Positions 1 through 8,764 of a stretch of DNA of 64,000 nt are shown here, piece by piece (position 1 is the first letter of the stretch; each line of letters begins with the position of its first letter). The DNA is from Variovorax paradoxus (GTDB taxonomy: Bacteria; Pseudomonadota; Gammaproteobacteria; Burkholderiales; Burkholderiaceae_C): assembly GCF_024734665.1 (NCBI RefSeq), contig NZ_CP102931.1:5516001-5580000 (forward strand), written 5' to 3'. The notes beneath the pieces are model-generated. The model was not told where the DNA came from, ran no database searches, and saw only the letters and a list, made by a program, of their open reading frames with translations. Both the position numbers and the translations under genes were made by a program.

Positions 1-1092
1 GTGCCCTCGCCTTCCGCGCCTTCGATCAACCCCGACAAGAGCGCGGCGGGCAAGACCACGCTCGGCGACGCCGATGTCGCGTTCGAGCGCTACAACCACC
101 CGCTGGTGCCCGGCACACCCGGCGACGTGCCCCAGCCGGACGGTCGCGTCTACGGCCCCGGCCCGCGCGTGCCGATGTACGTCATCTCGCCGTGGAGCCG
201 TGGCGGCTGGGTCAACTCTCAAGTGTTCGACCACACCTCGGTACTGCGCTTCCTCGAAGCGCGATTCGGCGTGAAGGAAACGAACATCTCGCCGTTCCGC
301 CGCGCGATTGCCGGCGACCTGACCAGCGCCTTCAACTTCGCAACGCCCAACAGCGAAGTGCTGCCCACGCTCGCTGGACGCAAGACCCAGGCCGAGGCAG
401 ACCAGCTGCGCATCGACCAGGAAGCGCTGGCGCAGGTTCCGCTGCCGATCACGCCAGCGCTGCCGCGGCAACCCACCGGCACCCGTCCCTCGCGCGCGCT
501 GCCGTACGAACTGCACACCAGCGCAAAGGCCGACGTGGTCAATGGCAAGCTGCAGCTGCTGTTCTCCAACACCGGCAAGGCCGCGGCCGTGTTCCATGTG
601 TACGACAAGCTGCATCTCGACCGCCTGCCGCGCCGCTACATGGTCGAGGCCGGCAAGATGCTCGACGACACCTGGGCCGCGATGACCGACGACGCCGGCG
701 CCTACGACCTGTGGGTGCTCGGTCCCAACGGCTTCCATCGCCACTTCAAGGGCAACCTCAACGCACTGCGCACCAGCAATGCGACGCCCGAAGTTCGCGT
801 GTGCTACGACATCACCAACGGCAACGTCTACCTGAGCATGCGCAACGACGGCAAGACGGCGTGCCGGTTCACCATCAACGCCAAGGCCTATCGCAACGAT
901 GGCCCATGGACCGCGACGGTGAACGGCGGTGCCAGCGTCGATCAGCACTGGGAGCTTGCGAACAGCGGCCAGTGGTACGACTTCGCAGTCACCTGTGATG
1001 TAGATCCGACCTACTACCGCCGCTTCGCCGGCCGCGTCGAAACCGGCAAGCACACGGTGAGCGATCCGGCCATGGGCATGGCCGACCTCTGA
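1..1092 (+). CDS. Phosphocholine-specific phospholipase C, copy 1 (5' end outside window)
   Basis: C-terminal 363 residues of an exported phospholipase C that would split phosphatidylcholine or sphingomyelin into phosphocholine and a lipid. The frame is open from base 1, and its first residues (VPSPSAPS) align inside copies 2 and 3 just after their FDENDGYFDH metal-site segment. The true start with Tat signal and catalytic N-terminus is therefore upstream of the window. Visible parts are the end of the phosphoesterase domain (SPWSRGGWVNSQVFDHTSVL) and two C-terminal beta modules typical of PlcH/PlcN-type enzymes (RALPYELHTSA; RVCYDITNGNVYL). It is the first of three tandem copies and nearly identical to copy 3 over the last 180 codons. 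Substrate preference cannot be read from this part. Confidence 0.9.
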   Translation: MPSPSAPSINPDKSAAGKTTLGDADVAFERYNHPLVPGTPGDVPQPDGRVYGPGPRVPMYVISPWSRGGWVNSQVFDHTSVLRFLEARFGVKETNISPFRRAIAGDLTSAFNFATPNSEVLPTLAGRKTQAEADQLRIDQEALAQVPLPITPALPRQPTGTRPSRALPYELHTSAKADVVNGKLQLLFSNTGKAAAVFHVYDKLHLDRLPRRYMVEAGKMLDDTWAAMTDDAGAYDLWVLGPNGFHRHFKGNLNALRTSNATPEVRVCYDITNGNVYLSMRNDGKTACRFTINAKAYRNDGPWTATVNGGASVDQHWELANSGQWYDFAVTCDVDPTYYRRFAGRVETGKHTVSDPAMGMADL

Positions 1093-1147
1093 GCGTTAGT
1101 TCTTTTCGATGACAGGGTGGGCGCGCGTGCAACTCGCGCTTACACCT

Positions 1148-1191
1148 CGTCATTGCGGATTCATCCCGACGTCACCGCTGCTTTCTAGCCT
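1148..1191 (+). promoter_or_regulatory. Pho-box-like promoter upstream of lipoprotein/PLC copy 2
   Basis: TCA triplets start at 1150, 1161 and 1172, exactly 11 nt apart, as in PhoB direct repeats (consensus CTGTCAT-N4-CTGTCAT). A TAGCCT -10-like hexamer begins at 1186, 14 nt after the last TCA. The same TCA-N8-TCA-N11-TAG layout precedes copy 3 and the first alkaline phosphatase. Assignment to PhoB is inferred from repeat spacing and from the phosphate-related product. Confidence 0.5.
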
Positions 1192-1224
1192 CGAAAGCAC
1201 CACGACCATCCTGAGGATCTTCCT

Positions 1225-1407
1225 ATGCGACTCGTCTCACCGCGCGCGTGCCTCGCGTCCGCGCTCATCATCATGGCCTGCGCCCTCTCCGCCTGTGGCG
1301 GCAGCGGCGGTGGCGGCTTCGCCGGCCTGCCCGGCACGGGCACCACGCCACCGCCCAATACGCCGCCCGACACCGGGGTACAGCCCGAGAAGCGCTGCGC
1401 ACCCTGA
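1225..1407 (+). CDS. Small putative lipoprotein preceding phospholipase C copy 2
   Basis: A 60-residue protein of unknown function. It has a basic N-terminus (MRLVSPR), a hydrophobic stretch and a lipobox ending LSAC at Cys24, so it is probably a lipid-anchored envelope peptide. The mature part is a Gly-rich linker (GGSGGGGFAGLP), a Thr/Pro-rich stretch and a tail ending EKRCAP with a second Cys. The start has a purine-rich GAGGATC 5' of it. A close paralogue lies at the same place before copy 3, with the same tail and Cys positions, so selection has kept the peptide beside the enzyme. A role in enzyme export or as a lysis/accessory peptide is possible but unproven. Confidence 0.6.
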   Translation: MRLVSPRACLASALIIMACALSACGGSGGGGFAGLPGTGTTPPPNTPPDTGVQPEKRCAP

Positions 1408-1441
1408 CCTCTTGTCCATGAAGAACCACAACAACACACCC

Positions 1442-3685
1442 ATGACATCACGCCGCAAATTCCTCACCAGCACCGCCACCACGGGCGCCGCAGCCCTCGC
1501 GCTCAGCGCCTTCCCGCCGAGCATTCGCCGCGCGCTCGCCATTCCGGCCAACAACGCCACGGGCACCATCAAGGACGTCGAGCACATCGTCATCCTGATG
1601 CAGGAGAACCGCGCCTTCGATCACTACTTCGGCACGCTCATGGGCGTGCGAGGCTTCGGCGACCGCTTCACCATTCCGCTTCCCGCTGACCGCAAGGTCT
1701 GGCAGCAGCTCGACGACGCCGGCAACGTGGTGCTGCCCTACTACCTCGACAGCACGCAGGGCAGCGCCCAGCGCGTGTCGAGCACGCCGCACACCTGGGT
1801 CGATGCGCACAACGCCTGGGATGGCGGGCGCATGTACCAGTGGCCGCGCTACAAGAAGGCCGGCAAGACGCCGTACCTGCAGTCGATGGGCTACCTGAAG
1901 GAAGCCGAGCTGCCGTTCCAGTTCGCGCTGGCCAATGCCTTCACGATCTGCGACGACTACCACTGCGCGATGCACACCGGCACGCACGCCAACCGCTCCT
2001 TCCACTGGACCGGCACCAACGGCCCCACCGGCGCCAACGTGGCCTACGTGAACAACGTCAATGCCTGGAGCTCGACCGGCCCGTCGACCGAAGGCTACGC
2101 ATGGAAAACGTATGCCGAGCGGCTGCAGGAGGCCAACGTCAGCTGGATGGTCTACCAGAACATTCCCAACAACTACGGCTGCAACCCGCTGCTGGGCTTC
2201 AAGCCCTACCGCAAGGCGAACGAAGCCTCGGGCAAGCCGGTGAGCACCTCGCTGCCGCAAGGCGCATCGCCGGCCTACGCGCCCGGCGACGACGTGGGCA
2301 ACCCGCTCTACAAGGGCACGGCCAACACGCTGCCGGTGGCCGACCAGGCAGCCTTCGACGCGGGCGCGATCATGGATGCGTTCCGCGCCGACGTGAAGAA
2401 CGGCCGGCTGCCGCAGGTGTCGTGGGTGATTCCGCCCGACGTGTACTCCGAGCACCCCGGCCCGTCGAGCCCGGTGCAGGGCGCCTGGTACATCCAGCAG
2501 GTTCTGGACGCGCTCACCGCCGTGCCCGAGGTGTGGAGCAAGACCGTGCTCTTCGTGAACTTCGACGAGAACGACGGCTACTTCGACCACGTGCCCTCGC
2601 CCTCCGCGCCTTCGCCCAACCCCGATGCGTCGACGCTCGCGGGCAAGAGCACGCTGCCTGCGCAGGACATGAGCTACGAGTACTTCACGCACCCCGCGCC
2701 GCCAGGCATTCCCACCGCGCAGCCCACGCCCGACGGCAACGTGTACGGCCCCGGCATGCGCGTGCCGATGTACGTCATCTCGCCATGGAGTCGCGGCGGC
2801 TGGGTCAACTCGCAGGTGTTCGACCACACCTCGGTGCTGCGCTTCGTCGAGGCGCGTTTCGGCGTGAAGGAAGACAACATCAGCCCGTTCCGCCGCGCGG
2901 TGTGCGGCGACCTCACGAGCGCCTTCAACTTCGCAACGCCCAACACCGAGGTGCTGCCGGTGCTGGCGGGCAGCCGCACCAAGGCCGAGGCCGACAAGGT
3001 CCGCGCCGACCAGGACGTGCTGCCGCAGGTGGTGCCGCCGGCCAACGCGCAATTGCCGCAGCAGGCCACTGGCACGCGGCCTTCGCGCGCCCTGCCCTAC
3101 GAACTGCACACAAGCGCCAAGGTCGACGCGACCGGCGGCAAGCTTCAGCTGCTGTTCGCCAACACAGGCAAGGCAGCGGCGGTCTTCCACGTGTACGACA
3201 AGAAACATCTCGATCGCCTGCCGCGCCGCTACATGGTCGAGGCGGGCAAGACGCTCGACGACACATGGACGCCCGCCGCCGGAGACAACGGCCTCTATGA
3301 CCTGTGGGTGCTCGGGCCCAACGGCTTCCATCGCCAGTTCAAGGGCAATGTGACTGCGCCGGGCACGAGCAACGCCGCACCCGAAGTACGCGTGTGCTAC
3401 GACATCACCAACGGCAACGTCTACCTGAACATGCGCAACGACGGCAAGGCCGCGTGCAAGTTCACCATCACTGCCAAGGCCTACCGCACCGACGGCCCGT
3501 GGACCGCGAGCGTGAACGGCGGCACCAACGTGGACCAGCACTGGGAGCTTGCCAACAGCGGCCAGTGGTACGACTTCGCCGTCACCTGCGATGCAGACCC
3601 AGCCTACTACCGCCGCTTTGCGGGCCGCGTCGAAACCGGCAAGCACACGGTGAGCGACCCGGCCATGGGCATGGCCGACCTCTGA
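1442..3685 (+). CDS. Phosphocholine-specific phospholipase C, copy 2
   Basis: A 747-residue exported phospholipase C of the PlcH/PlcN family, expected to hydrolyse phosphatidylcholine-type lipids and feed phosphocholine to phosphate and choline scavenging. The Tat signal is MTSRRKFL with a following hydrophobic run and an ALA cleavage site near residue 33. The phosphoesterase core shows VEHIVILMQENRAFDHYFG (residues 47-64), the HCAMHTGTHANRSFH block and FDENDGYFDH. Two C-terminal beta modules follow. I chose the ATG at 1442 because MxSRRKFL is shared with copy 3, where no upstream start exists; an in-frame ATG at 1418 is the alternative. It lies 34 bp after the small lipoprotein gene, probably in one transcript under the Pho-box-like promoter. 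Confidence 0.92.
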   Translation: MTSRRKFLTSTATTGAAALALSAFPPSIRRALAIPANNATGTIKDVEHIVILMQENRAFDHYFGTLMGVRGFGDRFTIPLPADRKVWQQLDDAGNVVLPYYLDSTQGSAQRVSSTPHTWVDAHNAWDGGRMYQWPRYKKAGKTPYLQSMGYLKEAELPFQFALANAFTICDDYHCAMHTGTHANRSFHWTGTNGPTGANVAYVNNVNAWSSTGPSTEGYAWKTYAERLQEANVSWMVYQNIPNNYGCNPLLGFKPYRKANEASGKPVSTSLPQGASPAYAPGDDVGNPLYKGTANTLPVADQAAFDAGAIMDAFRADVKNGRLPQVSWVIPPDVYSEHPGPSSPVQGAWYIQQVLDALTAVPEVWSKTVLFVNFDENDGYFDHVPSPSAPSPNPDASTLAGKSTLPAQDMSYEYFTHPAPPGIPTAQPTPDGNVYGPGMRVPMYVISPWSRGGWVNSQVFDHTSVLRFVEARFGVKEDNISPFRRAVCGDLTSAFNFATPNTEVLPVLAGSRTKAEADKVRADQDVLPQVVPPANAQLPQQATGTRPSRALPYELHTSAKVDATGGKLQLLFANTGKAAAVFHVYDKKHLDRLPRRYMVEAGKTLDDTWTPAAGDNGLYDLWVLGPNGFHRQFKGNVTAPGTSNAAPEVRVCYDITNGNVYLNMRNDGKAACKFTITAKAYRTDGPWTASVNGGTNVDQHWELANSGQWYDFAVTCDADPAYYRRFAGRVETGKHTVSDPAMGMADL

Positions 3686-3752
3686 GCCTCGCCATGCATC
3701 GATAACGAGGCGTGAAGCGCGTGCAATGCGCGCTTACACCTCGGCATCGAAG

Positions 3753-3786
3753 GGTTCATCTCGATGTCACCCGGGCTTCCTAGCCT
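3753..3786 (+). promoter_or_regulatory. Pho-box-like promoter upstream of lipoprotein/PLC copy 3
   Basis: GTTCAT and TGTCAC half-sites have TCA triplets at 3756 and 3767 (11 nt apart), and a TAGCCT -10-like element starts at 3781, 14 nt after the second. Spacing is identical to the promoter before copy 2, although the flanking bases have diverged, which argues for a functional element. Confidence 0.5.
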
Positions 3787-3817
3787 CGGCGGCACAACAT
3801 CGAGAGAGGATCTCCCC

Positions 3818-3991
3818 ATGCGATTCATCACTTCGCGCACGCATCTCGCGTGCGCGCTGCTCTTCATTGCCTGCGTGACTTCAGCCTGCGGCGGCAGCGA
3901 CGGTGGCGGCTTCGCCGGCCTGCCCACACCGGACACCACATCACCCCCACCGGATACGGGCGTCAAGCCCGAAAAGCGCTGCGCTCCCTGA
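3818..3991 (+). CDS. Small putative lipoprotein preceding phospholipase C copy 3
   Basis: A 57-residue paralogue of the peptide encoded before copy 2: MRFITSR, a hydrophobic core, lipobox TSAC with Cys24, GGSDGGGFAGLP, a Pro/Thr-rich linker and the tail KPEKRCAP. The ATG at 3818 follows GAGAGGATC. An in-frame ATG at 3764 would add 18 residues before the signal sequence and cross the promoter, so it was rejected. It is followed 28 bp later by phospholipase C copy 3. Function unknown. Confidence 0.6.
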   Translation: MRFITSRTHLACALLFIACVTSACGGSDGGGFAGLPTPDTTSPPPDTGVKPEKRCAP

Positions 3992-4019
3992 TCGCCCGAA
4001 GAACCACAACAAGCTGCCC

Positions 4020-6278
4020 ATGAATTCACGCCGCAAATTCCTCACCGGCACGGCCACTACCGGCCTTGCCGCCCTCTCGCTCAGCGCCTTCCCACCCAGC
4101 ATCCGCCGCGCACTCGCCATTCCGGCCAACAACAAGACCGGCACCATCCAGGACGTCGAGCACATCGTCGTGCTGATGCAGGAAAACCGCTCCTTCGACC
4201 ACTACTTCGGCACGCTGCCGGGCGTGCGCGGCTTCGGCGACCGCTTCACCGTTCCGCTGCCGGGCGGGCGCAACGTGTGGCAGCAGAGCGATGCCGATGG
4301 CAAGCTCGTGCTGCCCTACCACCTCGACCAGACCAAGGGCAACGCACAGCGCGTGAGCGGCACGCCGCACGAGTGGCTCGACAGCCAGGAAGCATGGGAC
4401 GGCGGCCGCCTCTCCCAATGGCCGCGCTACAAGACCAGCGCAGCCATGGGCTACTTCAAGGAAGCGGAAGTGCCGTTCCAGTTCTCGCTGGCCAACGCCT
4501 TCACGCTCTGCGACAGCTACCACTGCGCCATGCACACCGGAACGGACGCCAACCGCTCCTTCCACCTGACAGGCACCAACGGCTCGACCGCGCAGAACGT
4601 TGCCTTCGTCAACAACGAGTGGGACTGGCTCGACGGGCGCGCTTCCGCTGTGAACACCGGCTACACGTGGAAGACCTACGCCGAGCGGCTCGAAGACGCG
4701 GGCGTGAGCTGGATCTGCTACCAGAACATGCCCGACGAATGGGGCGACAACATGCTCGGCGCCTTTCGCCAGTTCAGGCGCGCCAACCGGGCCTCGCCCT
4801 TTCCGGTCTCCAGCGGCGGAGCCCCCAACGCGCCCTATTCCAACAGCGGCCAGGCGACGCCCTATCACGCCTACGACCCCGCCAGCGACAACCCGGGCAA
4901 CCCACTCTACAAGGGCATCGCCAACACCTTGCCGGGCAACAAGCCGGAGGAGTATCTGGATGCGTTCCGGAGCGACATCAAGGCCGGCCGCCTGCCGCAG
5001 GTGAGCTGGATCAACGCCCCTTCCATCTATTGCGAACATCCGGGCCCATCCAGCCCGGTGCAAGGCGCCTGGTTCCTGCAGGAAATACTGGACGCGCTGA
5101 CGGCCGTGCCGGAGGTCTGGAGCAAGACCGTGGTGCTGGTCAACTTCGACGAGAACGACGGCTACTTCGACCATGTGCCGTCGCCGTCCGCGCCATCGCT
5201 GATCAACCCCATCGACTCCAGGAGCCCCGCCGCGGGCAAGACGACGCTCGCCAATGCCGACCTGGTACACGAGTACTTCACGCAGCAACCACCGGAAGGC
5301 AGCCGTTCGCAGCCCGCACCCGACGGCCGCGTGTTCGGCCCCGGCCCGCGCGTGCCGCTGTACGTGCTCTCGCCATGGAGCCGCGGCGGCTGGGTCAACT
5401 CGCAGGTGTTCGACCACACCTCGGTGCTGCGCTTCATCGAGGCACGCTTCGGCGTGAAGGAGCCGAACATCTCGCCCTACCGCCGCGCGGTGTGCGGCGA
5501 CCTCACGAGCGCCTTCAACTTCGCGACGCCCAACAGCGAAGCCTTGCCCACACTCACCGGCCGCAAGAACAGGACCGAGGCCGACAAGCTGCGGCTCGAC
5601 CAGGAAGCGCTGACGCAGGTGCCGCTGCCCTCTACGCCAGTGCTGCCGCAGCAGCCCACCGGCACGCGGCCTTCACGTGCGCTGCCCTACGAACTGCACA
5701 CCAGCGCCCTGGCCGACGCGGTCGGCGGCAAGCTCAAGCTGCTGTTCTCCAACACCGGCAAGGCCGCGGCCGTGTTCCACGTGTACGACAAGCTTCATCT
5801 GGACCGCCTGCCGCGCCGCTACATGGTCGAGGCGGGCAAGACGCTCGACGACACCTGGGCCGCAATGGCCGACGATGCCGGCCTCTACGACCTGTGGGTA
5901 CTCGGCCCCAACGGCTTCCATCGCCACTTCAAGGGCAACCTCAACACCCTGCGTGCGGGCGGTGCGGCGCAGCCTGAAGTGCGCGTGTGCTACGACATCG
6001 CCAATGGCAACGTCTACCTGTCCATGCGCAACGACGGTAAGGCAGCGTGCAGGTTCACCATCAACGCCAAGGCCTATCGCAATGACGGTCCGTGGACCGC
6101 AACCGTGAATGGCGGAGCGAGCGTTGACCAGCACTGGGAGCTCCCGAACAGCGGCCAGTGGTACGACTTCGCAGTCACCTGTGATGTCGATCCAACCTAC
6201 TACCGCCGCTTTGCGGGCCGCGTCGAAACCGGCAAGCACACGGTGAGCGATCCGGCGATGGGCTTGCCCGACCTCTGA
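4020..6278 (+). CDS. Phosphocholine-specific phospholipase C, copy 3
   Basis: A 752-residue third copy of the tandem phospholipase C. The Tat signal MNSRRKFL and cleavage region match copy 2. The core carries VEHIVVLMQENRSFDHYFG, HCAMHTGTDANRSFH and FDENDGYFDHVPS, followed by the paired C-terminal beta domains. Compared with copy 2 the middle third (about residues 190-310) differs by substitutions and an insertion (a GGAPNAPYSNSGQ-type stretch), which may alter the substrate pocket, whereas the ends are very alike. ATG 4020 is the only good start. The enzyme should act outside the cytoplasmic membrane. The gene is followed by a GC hairpin and a LysR gene. Confidence 0.92.
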   Translation: MNSRRKFLTGTATTGLAALSLSAFPPSIRRALAIPANNKTGTIQDVEHIVVLMQENRSFDHYFGTLPGVRGFGDRFTVPLPGGRNVWQQSDADGKLVLPYHLDQTKGNAQRVSGTPHEWLDSQEAWDGGRLSQWPRYKTSAAMGYFKEAEVPFQFSLANAFTLCDSYHCAMHTGTDANRSFHLTGTNGSTAQNVAFVNNEWDWLDGRASAVNTGYTWKTYAERLEDAGVSWICYQNMPDEWGDNMLGAFRQFRRANRASPFPVSSGGAPNAPYSNSGQATPYHAYDPASDNPGNPLYKGIANTLPGNKPEEYLDAFRSDIKAGRLPQVSWINAPSIYCEHPGPSSPVQGAWFLQEILDALTAVPEVWSKTVVLVNFDENDGYFDHVPSPSAPSLINPIDSRSPAAGKTTLANADLVHEYFTQQPPEGSRSQPAPDGRVFGPGPRVPLYVLSPWSRGGWVNSQVFDHTSVLRFIEARFGVKEPNISPYRRAVCGDLTSAFNFATPNSEALPTLTGRKNRTEADKLRLDQEALTQVPLPSTPVLPQQPTGTRPSRALPYELHTSALADAVGGKLKLLFSNTGKAAAVFHVYDKLHLDRLPRRYMVEAGKTLDDTWAAMADDAGLYDLWVLGPNGFHRHFKGNLNTLRAGGAAQPEVRVCYDIANGNVYLSMRNDGKAACRFTINAKAYRNDGPWTATVNGGASVDQHWELPNSGQWYDFAVTCDVDPTYYRRFAGRVETGKHTVSDPAMGLPDL

Positions 6279-6296
6279 GCCCGCATGCATGATTCG

Positions 6297-6319
6297 CCCC
6301 GCGCCCCAACGGCGCGGGG
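6297..6319 (+). terminator. GC-rich hairpin between plc copy 3 and LysR gene
   Basis: A perfect 9-bp inverted repeat, CCCCGCGCC / GGCGCGGGG, with a CCAAC loop, 18 bp after the phospholipase stop. There is no T-tract, so it is not a classical intrinsic terminator. Its 3' arm contains the GGGG that would serve as ribosome binding site for the ATG at 6325. It could end or slow transcription, or hide that site. Confidence 0.4.
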
Positions 6320-6324
6320 GAAAC

Positions 6325-7227
6325 ATGCACGCCAAGGTCATTCGCTATTTCGTCGAGGTGGTTCGCGCGGGCTCGATCCGCAAGGCAGCCGAGCAGCTGC
6401 ACGTGGTGCCCACGGCGGTCAACCGGCAGATCCTCAACCTCGAGGAGGAACTGGGTGCGCCGCTCTTCGAGCGCATCCACAACACGCTGAAGCTCACGCC
6501 CGTGGGCGAGATCGTGCTGGCGCATGCGCGCGGCACACTGCACGAGTTCGATCTGGTGCGCCAGCGCATCGAGGCCGTGCGCGGCCTGCGCCAGGGCGAA
6601 GTCACGCTCGCCACCACCGCCGGCCTGGCCGACTCCTTCCTGCCGGCCGTGGTGCAACGGTTTCGCGAGACGCACCCCGGCATCCAGCTCAAGCTGCTCG
6701 GCCTGCCCATCGCGGCGGTTCTGCGCAGCGTGAGCGAAGGCGACGCCGATCTGGCGCTGGCCTACGACGTGCCCGGCACAGCGGGCTTTCGCACCCTGTT
6801 CGCCAGCGAATGGCCGATCGGTGCGGTGGTGCCGTCCGGCCACCCTCTCACGGCGCATGCGACCGCGGTGCTGGCCGAGTGCGTCGGCTATCCGCTGATC
6901 CTGCCGGCGCCTTCGCTGTCGATCCGGCCCATCCTCGACGCCGCCTTCGGGCTTGCGGGCATCAGTGTCTCACCGGTGATCGAGACCACCTCCACCGCGC
7001 TCATGCGCCGGCTGGTACGCCAGGGCGGCGGCATCACGTTGCTCAACCGGCTCGATGTCGACGAAGAGCGGCAAGACGGTTCGCTGGTCTTCATTCCGCT
7101 GCGCGACACCGCGCTGCGTGCCCAGACGCTCACGCTCGAGACCCGTGCCGCACAGGCGCCGAGCCCCGCGGCCGAGCTGTTCGCGAACCACGTGGTGACC
7201 TGCCTCGACGAACTGCTGGCGCCCTGA
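6325..7227 (+). CDS. LysR-family transcriptional regulator
   Basis: A 300-residue LysR-type regulator. The N-terminal winged helix-turn-helix reads FVEVVRAGSIRKAAEQLHV with PTAVNRQILNLEEELGAPLF. The C-terminal two-lobed ligand-binding domain starts near residue 90 (LRQGEVTLATTAG). The ATG at 6325 (MHAKVIRYF) begins the HTH with normal spacing; an in-frame ATG at 6289 would add 12 residues across the hairpin. It lies upstream of, and co-oriented with, a purine permease and 8-oxoguanine deaminase, so regulation of purine salvage is the likely role. The inducer is unknown. Confidence 0.85.
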   Translation: MHAKVIRYFVEVVRAGSIRKAAEQLHVVPTAVNRQILNLEEELGAPLFERIHNTLKLTPVGEIVLAHARGTLHEFDLVRQRIEAVRGLRQGEVTLATTAGLADSFLPAVVQRFRETHPGIQLKLLGLPIAAVLRSVSEGDADLALAYDVPGTAGFRTLFASEWPIGAVVPSGHPLTAHATAVLAECVGYPLILPAPSLSIRPILDAAFGLAGISVSPVIETTSTALMRRLVRQGGGITLLNRLDVDEERQDGSLVFIPLRDTALRAQTLTLETRAAQAPSPAAELFANHVVTCLDELLAP

Positions 7228-7344
7228 TTCCGCCGCCGCAGACCGTCCACTTTTTGTGCACAGGGCGGGTCATTTATTGACTTTGCGCGTGCGAAGGCAT
7301 CGCTCCTAGACTGCCGCGCCGGTTCATCGGCAGGAAAGGTCCAC

Positions 7345-8760
7345 ATGCTTTCGAACGATAAAACAACCCCCGCAGGAGACGGCGAAGGGGTCGACCAGAA
7401 GCTTCCCATCGGCCGCTGCGGCGCGCTGAGCCTGCAGCACGTGCTCGTGATGTACGCGGGCACGGTGGCGGTGCCGCTCATCGTGGGCGGCGCGCTCGGC
7501 CTCTCGAAGGCCGACATCGCCTTTCTCATCAACGCCGACCTGTTCGCCGCGGGCATCGCCACGCTGGTGCAGGCCATTGGTTTCTGGCGCTTCGGCATCC
7601 GCATGCCGGTGATGATGGGCGTGACCTTCGCGGCGGTCGGCCCGATGATCGCCATCGGCATCGACCCCTCGCTGGGCCTGCCCGCGATCTACGGTGCCAC
7701 CATCGTGGCGGGCGTGTTCGGCATGCTGGTCGCGCCCGTGATGGGGCGCGTGCTGGGCGTGTTTCCTCCGCTGGTGACGGGCACGGTCATCACGCTGATC
7801 GGCGTGTCGCTCATGGGCGTGGCCATCAACTGGGCTGCGGGCGGGCAACCCACCGCGACCCGCATGGTCGACGGCGTGGCGCACGCAGTGGACAACCCTG
7901 CCTACGGCGAGCCGGTGAACCTGGCGATTGCGGCGGCGGTGCTGCTGGCGATCATCGCGATCACGCGCTTCGGCAAGGGCCTGATCGCCAACATCGCAGT
8001 GCTGCTGGGCATCGTCTTCGGTGTCGGCCTGTCGCTGGCGCTCGGGCGCATGCACTTCGACGGGCTGGCCGAGGCCAGCTGGGTGGCGGTGACCACGCCT
8101 TTTCACTTCGGCATGCCGCGCTTCGAGCTCACGGCCATCGCCTCGATGTGCATCGTGATGCTGATCACGCTGGTCGAATCCACAGGCATGTTCCTCGCGC
8201 TCGGCGAGATCACCGGCCGCAAGGTCGGCACCGATGCACTGACGCGCGGCCTGCGCGCAGACGGCCTGGGTACTGTGATCGGCGGCGTGTTCAACACCTT
8301 TCCATACACCTCGTTCTCGCAGAACGTGGGGCTGGTCACGGTGACGGGAGTGCGATCGCGCTATGTGGCCGCGGGCGGTGGCGTGCTGCTCATCGCGCTC
8401 GCGCTTTTTCCGAAGATCGCGCACATCGTGGCCTCGGTGCCGCAGTTCGTGCTCGGCGGCGCCGGCATCGTGATGTTCGGCATGGTGGCGGCCACGGGCG
8501 TGCGCATCCTGGGCTCGATCGACCATTCGCAGAACCGCCACGCGCTGTACGTGATCGCGATCTCCATCGGGCTGGGGCTGATTCCCACGCTGTCGCCGAA
8601 CTTCTTCCAGCACTTTCCGGCCTGGACGCATCCGCTGACGCACAGCGGCATCGTGCTGGGCACATGCGCCGCGGTGCTGCTCAATCTTTTCTACAACGGC
8701 GTGCTGTCGAAGGAGCGTTCCTTCACACTGGCGGCACGCACCTCGCATGGGACCGAATGA
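7345..8760 (+). CDS. NCS2-family purine/pyrimidine permease
   Basis: A 471-residue inner-membrane nucleobase:cation symporter (xanthine/uracil permease family). Multiple hydrophobic helices begin at about residue 28 (LQHVLVMYAGTVAVPLIVGG), and the NCS2 signature appears as SQNVGLVTVTGVRSR in the second half. The family usually has about 12-14 membrane segments; length is normal. It ends 4 bp before the deaminase start, so the two are probably cotranscribed. It likely imports a purine such as xanthine, urate or an oxidised guanine for the deaminase; the exact substrate cannot be read from sequence. Confidence 0.88.
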   Translation: MLSNDKTTPAGDGEGVDQKLPIGRCGALSLQHVLVMYAGTVAVPLIVGGALGLSKADIAFLINADLFAAGIATLVQAIGFWRFGIRMPVMMGVTFAAVGPMIAIGIDPSLGLPAIYGATIVAGVFGMLVAPVMGRVLGVFPPLVTGTVITLIGVSLMGVAINWAAGGQPTATRMVDGVAHAVDNPAYGEPVNLAIAAAVLLAIIAITRFGKGLIANIAVLLGIVFGVGLSLALGRMHFDGLAEASWVAVTTPFHFGMPRFELTAIASMCIVMLITLVESTGMFLALGEITGRKVGTDALTRGLRADGLGTVIGGVFNTFPYTSFSQNVGLVTVTGVRSRYVAAGGGVLLIALALFPKIAHIVASVPQFVLGGAGIVMFGMVAATGVRILGSIDHSQNRHALYVIAISIGLGLIPTLSPNFFQHFPAWTHPLTHSGIVLGTCAAVLLNLFYNGVLSKERSFTLAARTSHGTE

Positions 8761-8764
8761 CATC

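Noticed and set aside
1448..3646. 732-codon minus-strand frame opposite phospholipase C copy 2
   Set aside because: Mirror frame of a clear gene; low-complexity Val/Arg/His composition and no start signal.
7277..7312. TTGACT and TAGACT as a sigma-70 promoter before the purine permease
   Set aside because: The 24-bp spacer is too long for a normal -35/-10 pair.
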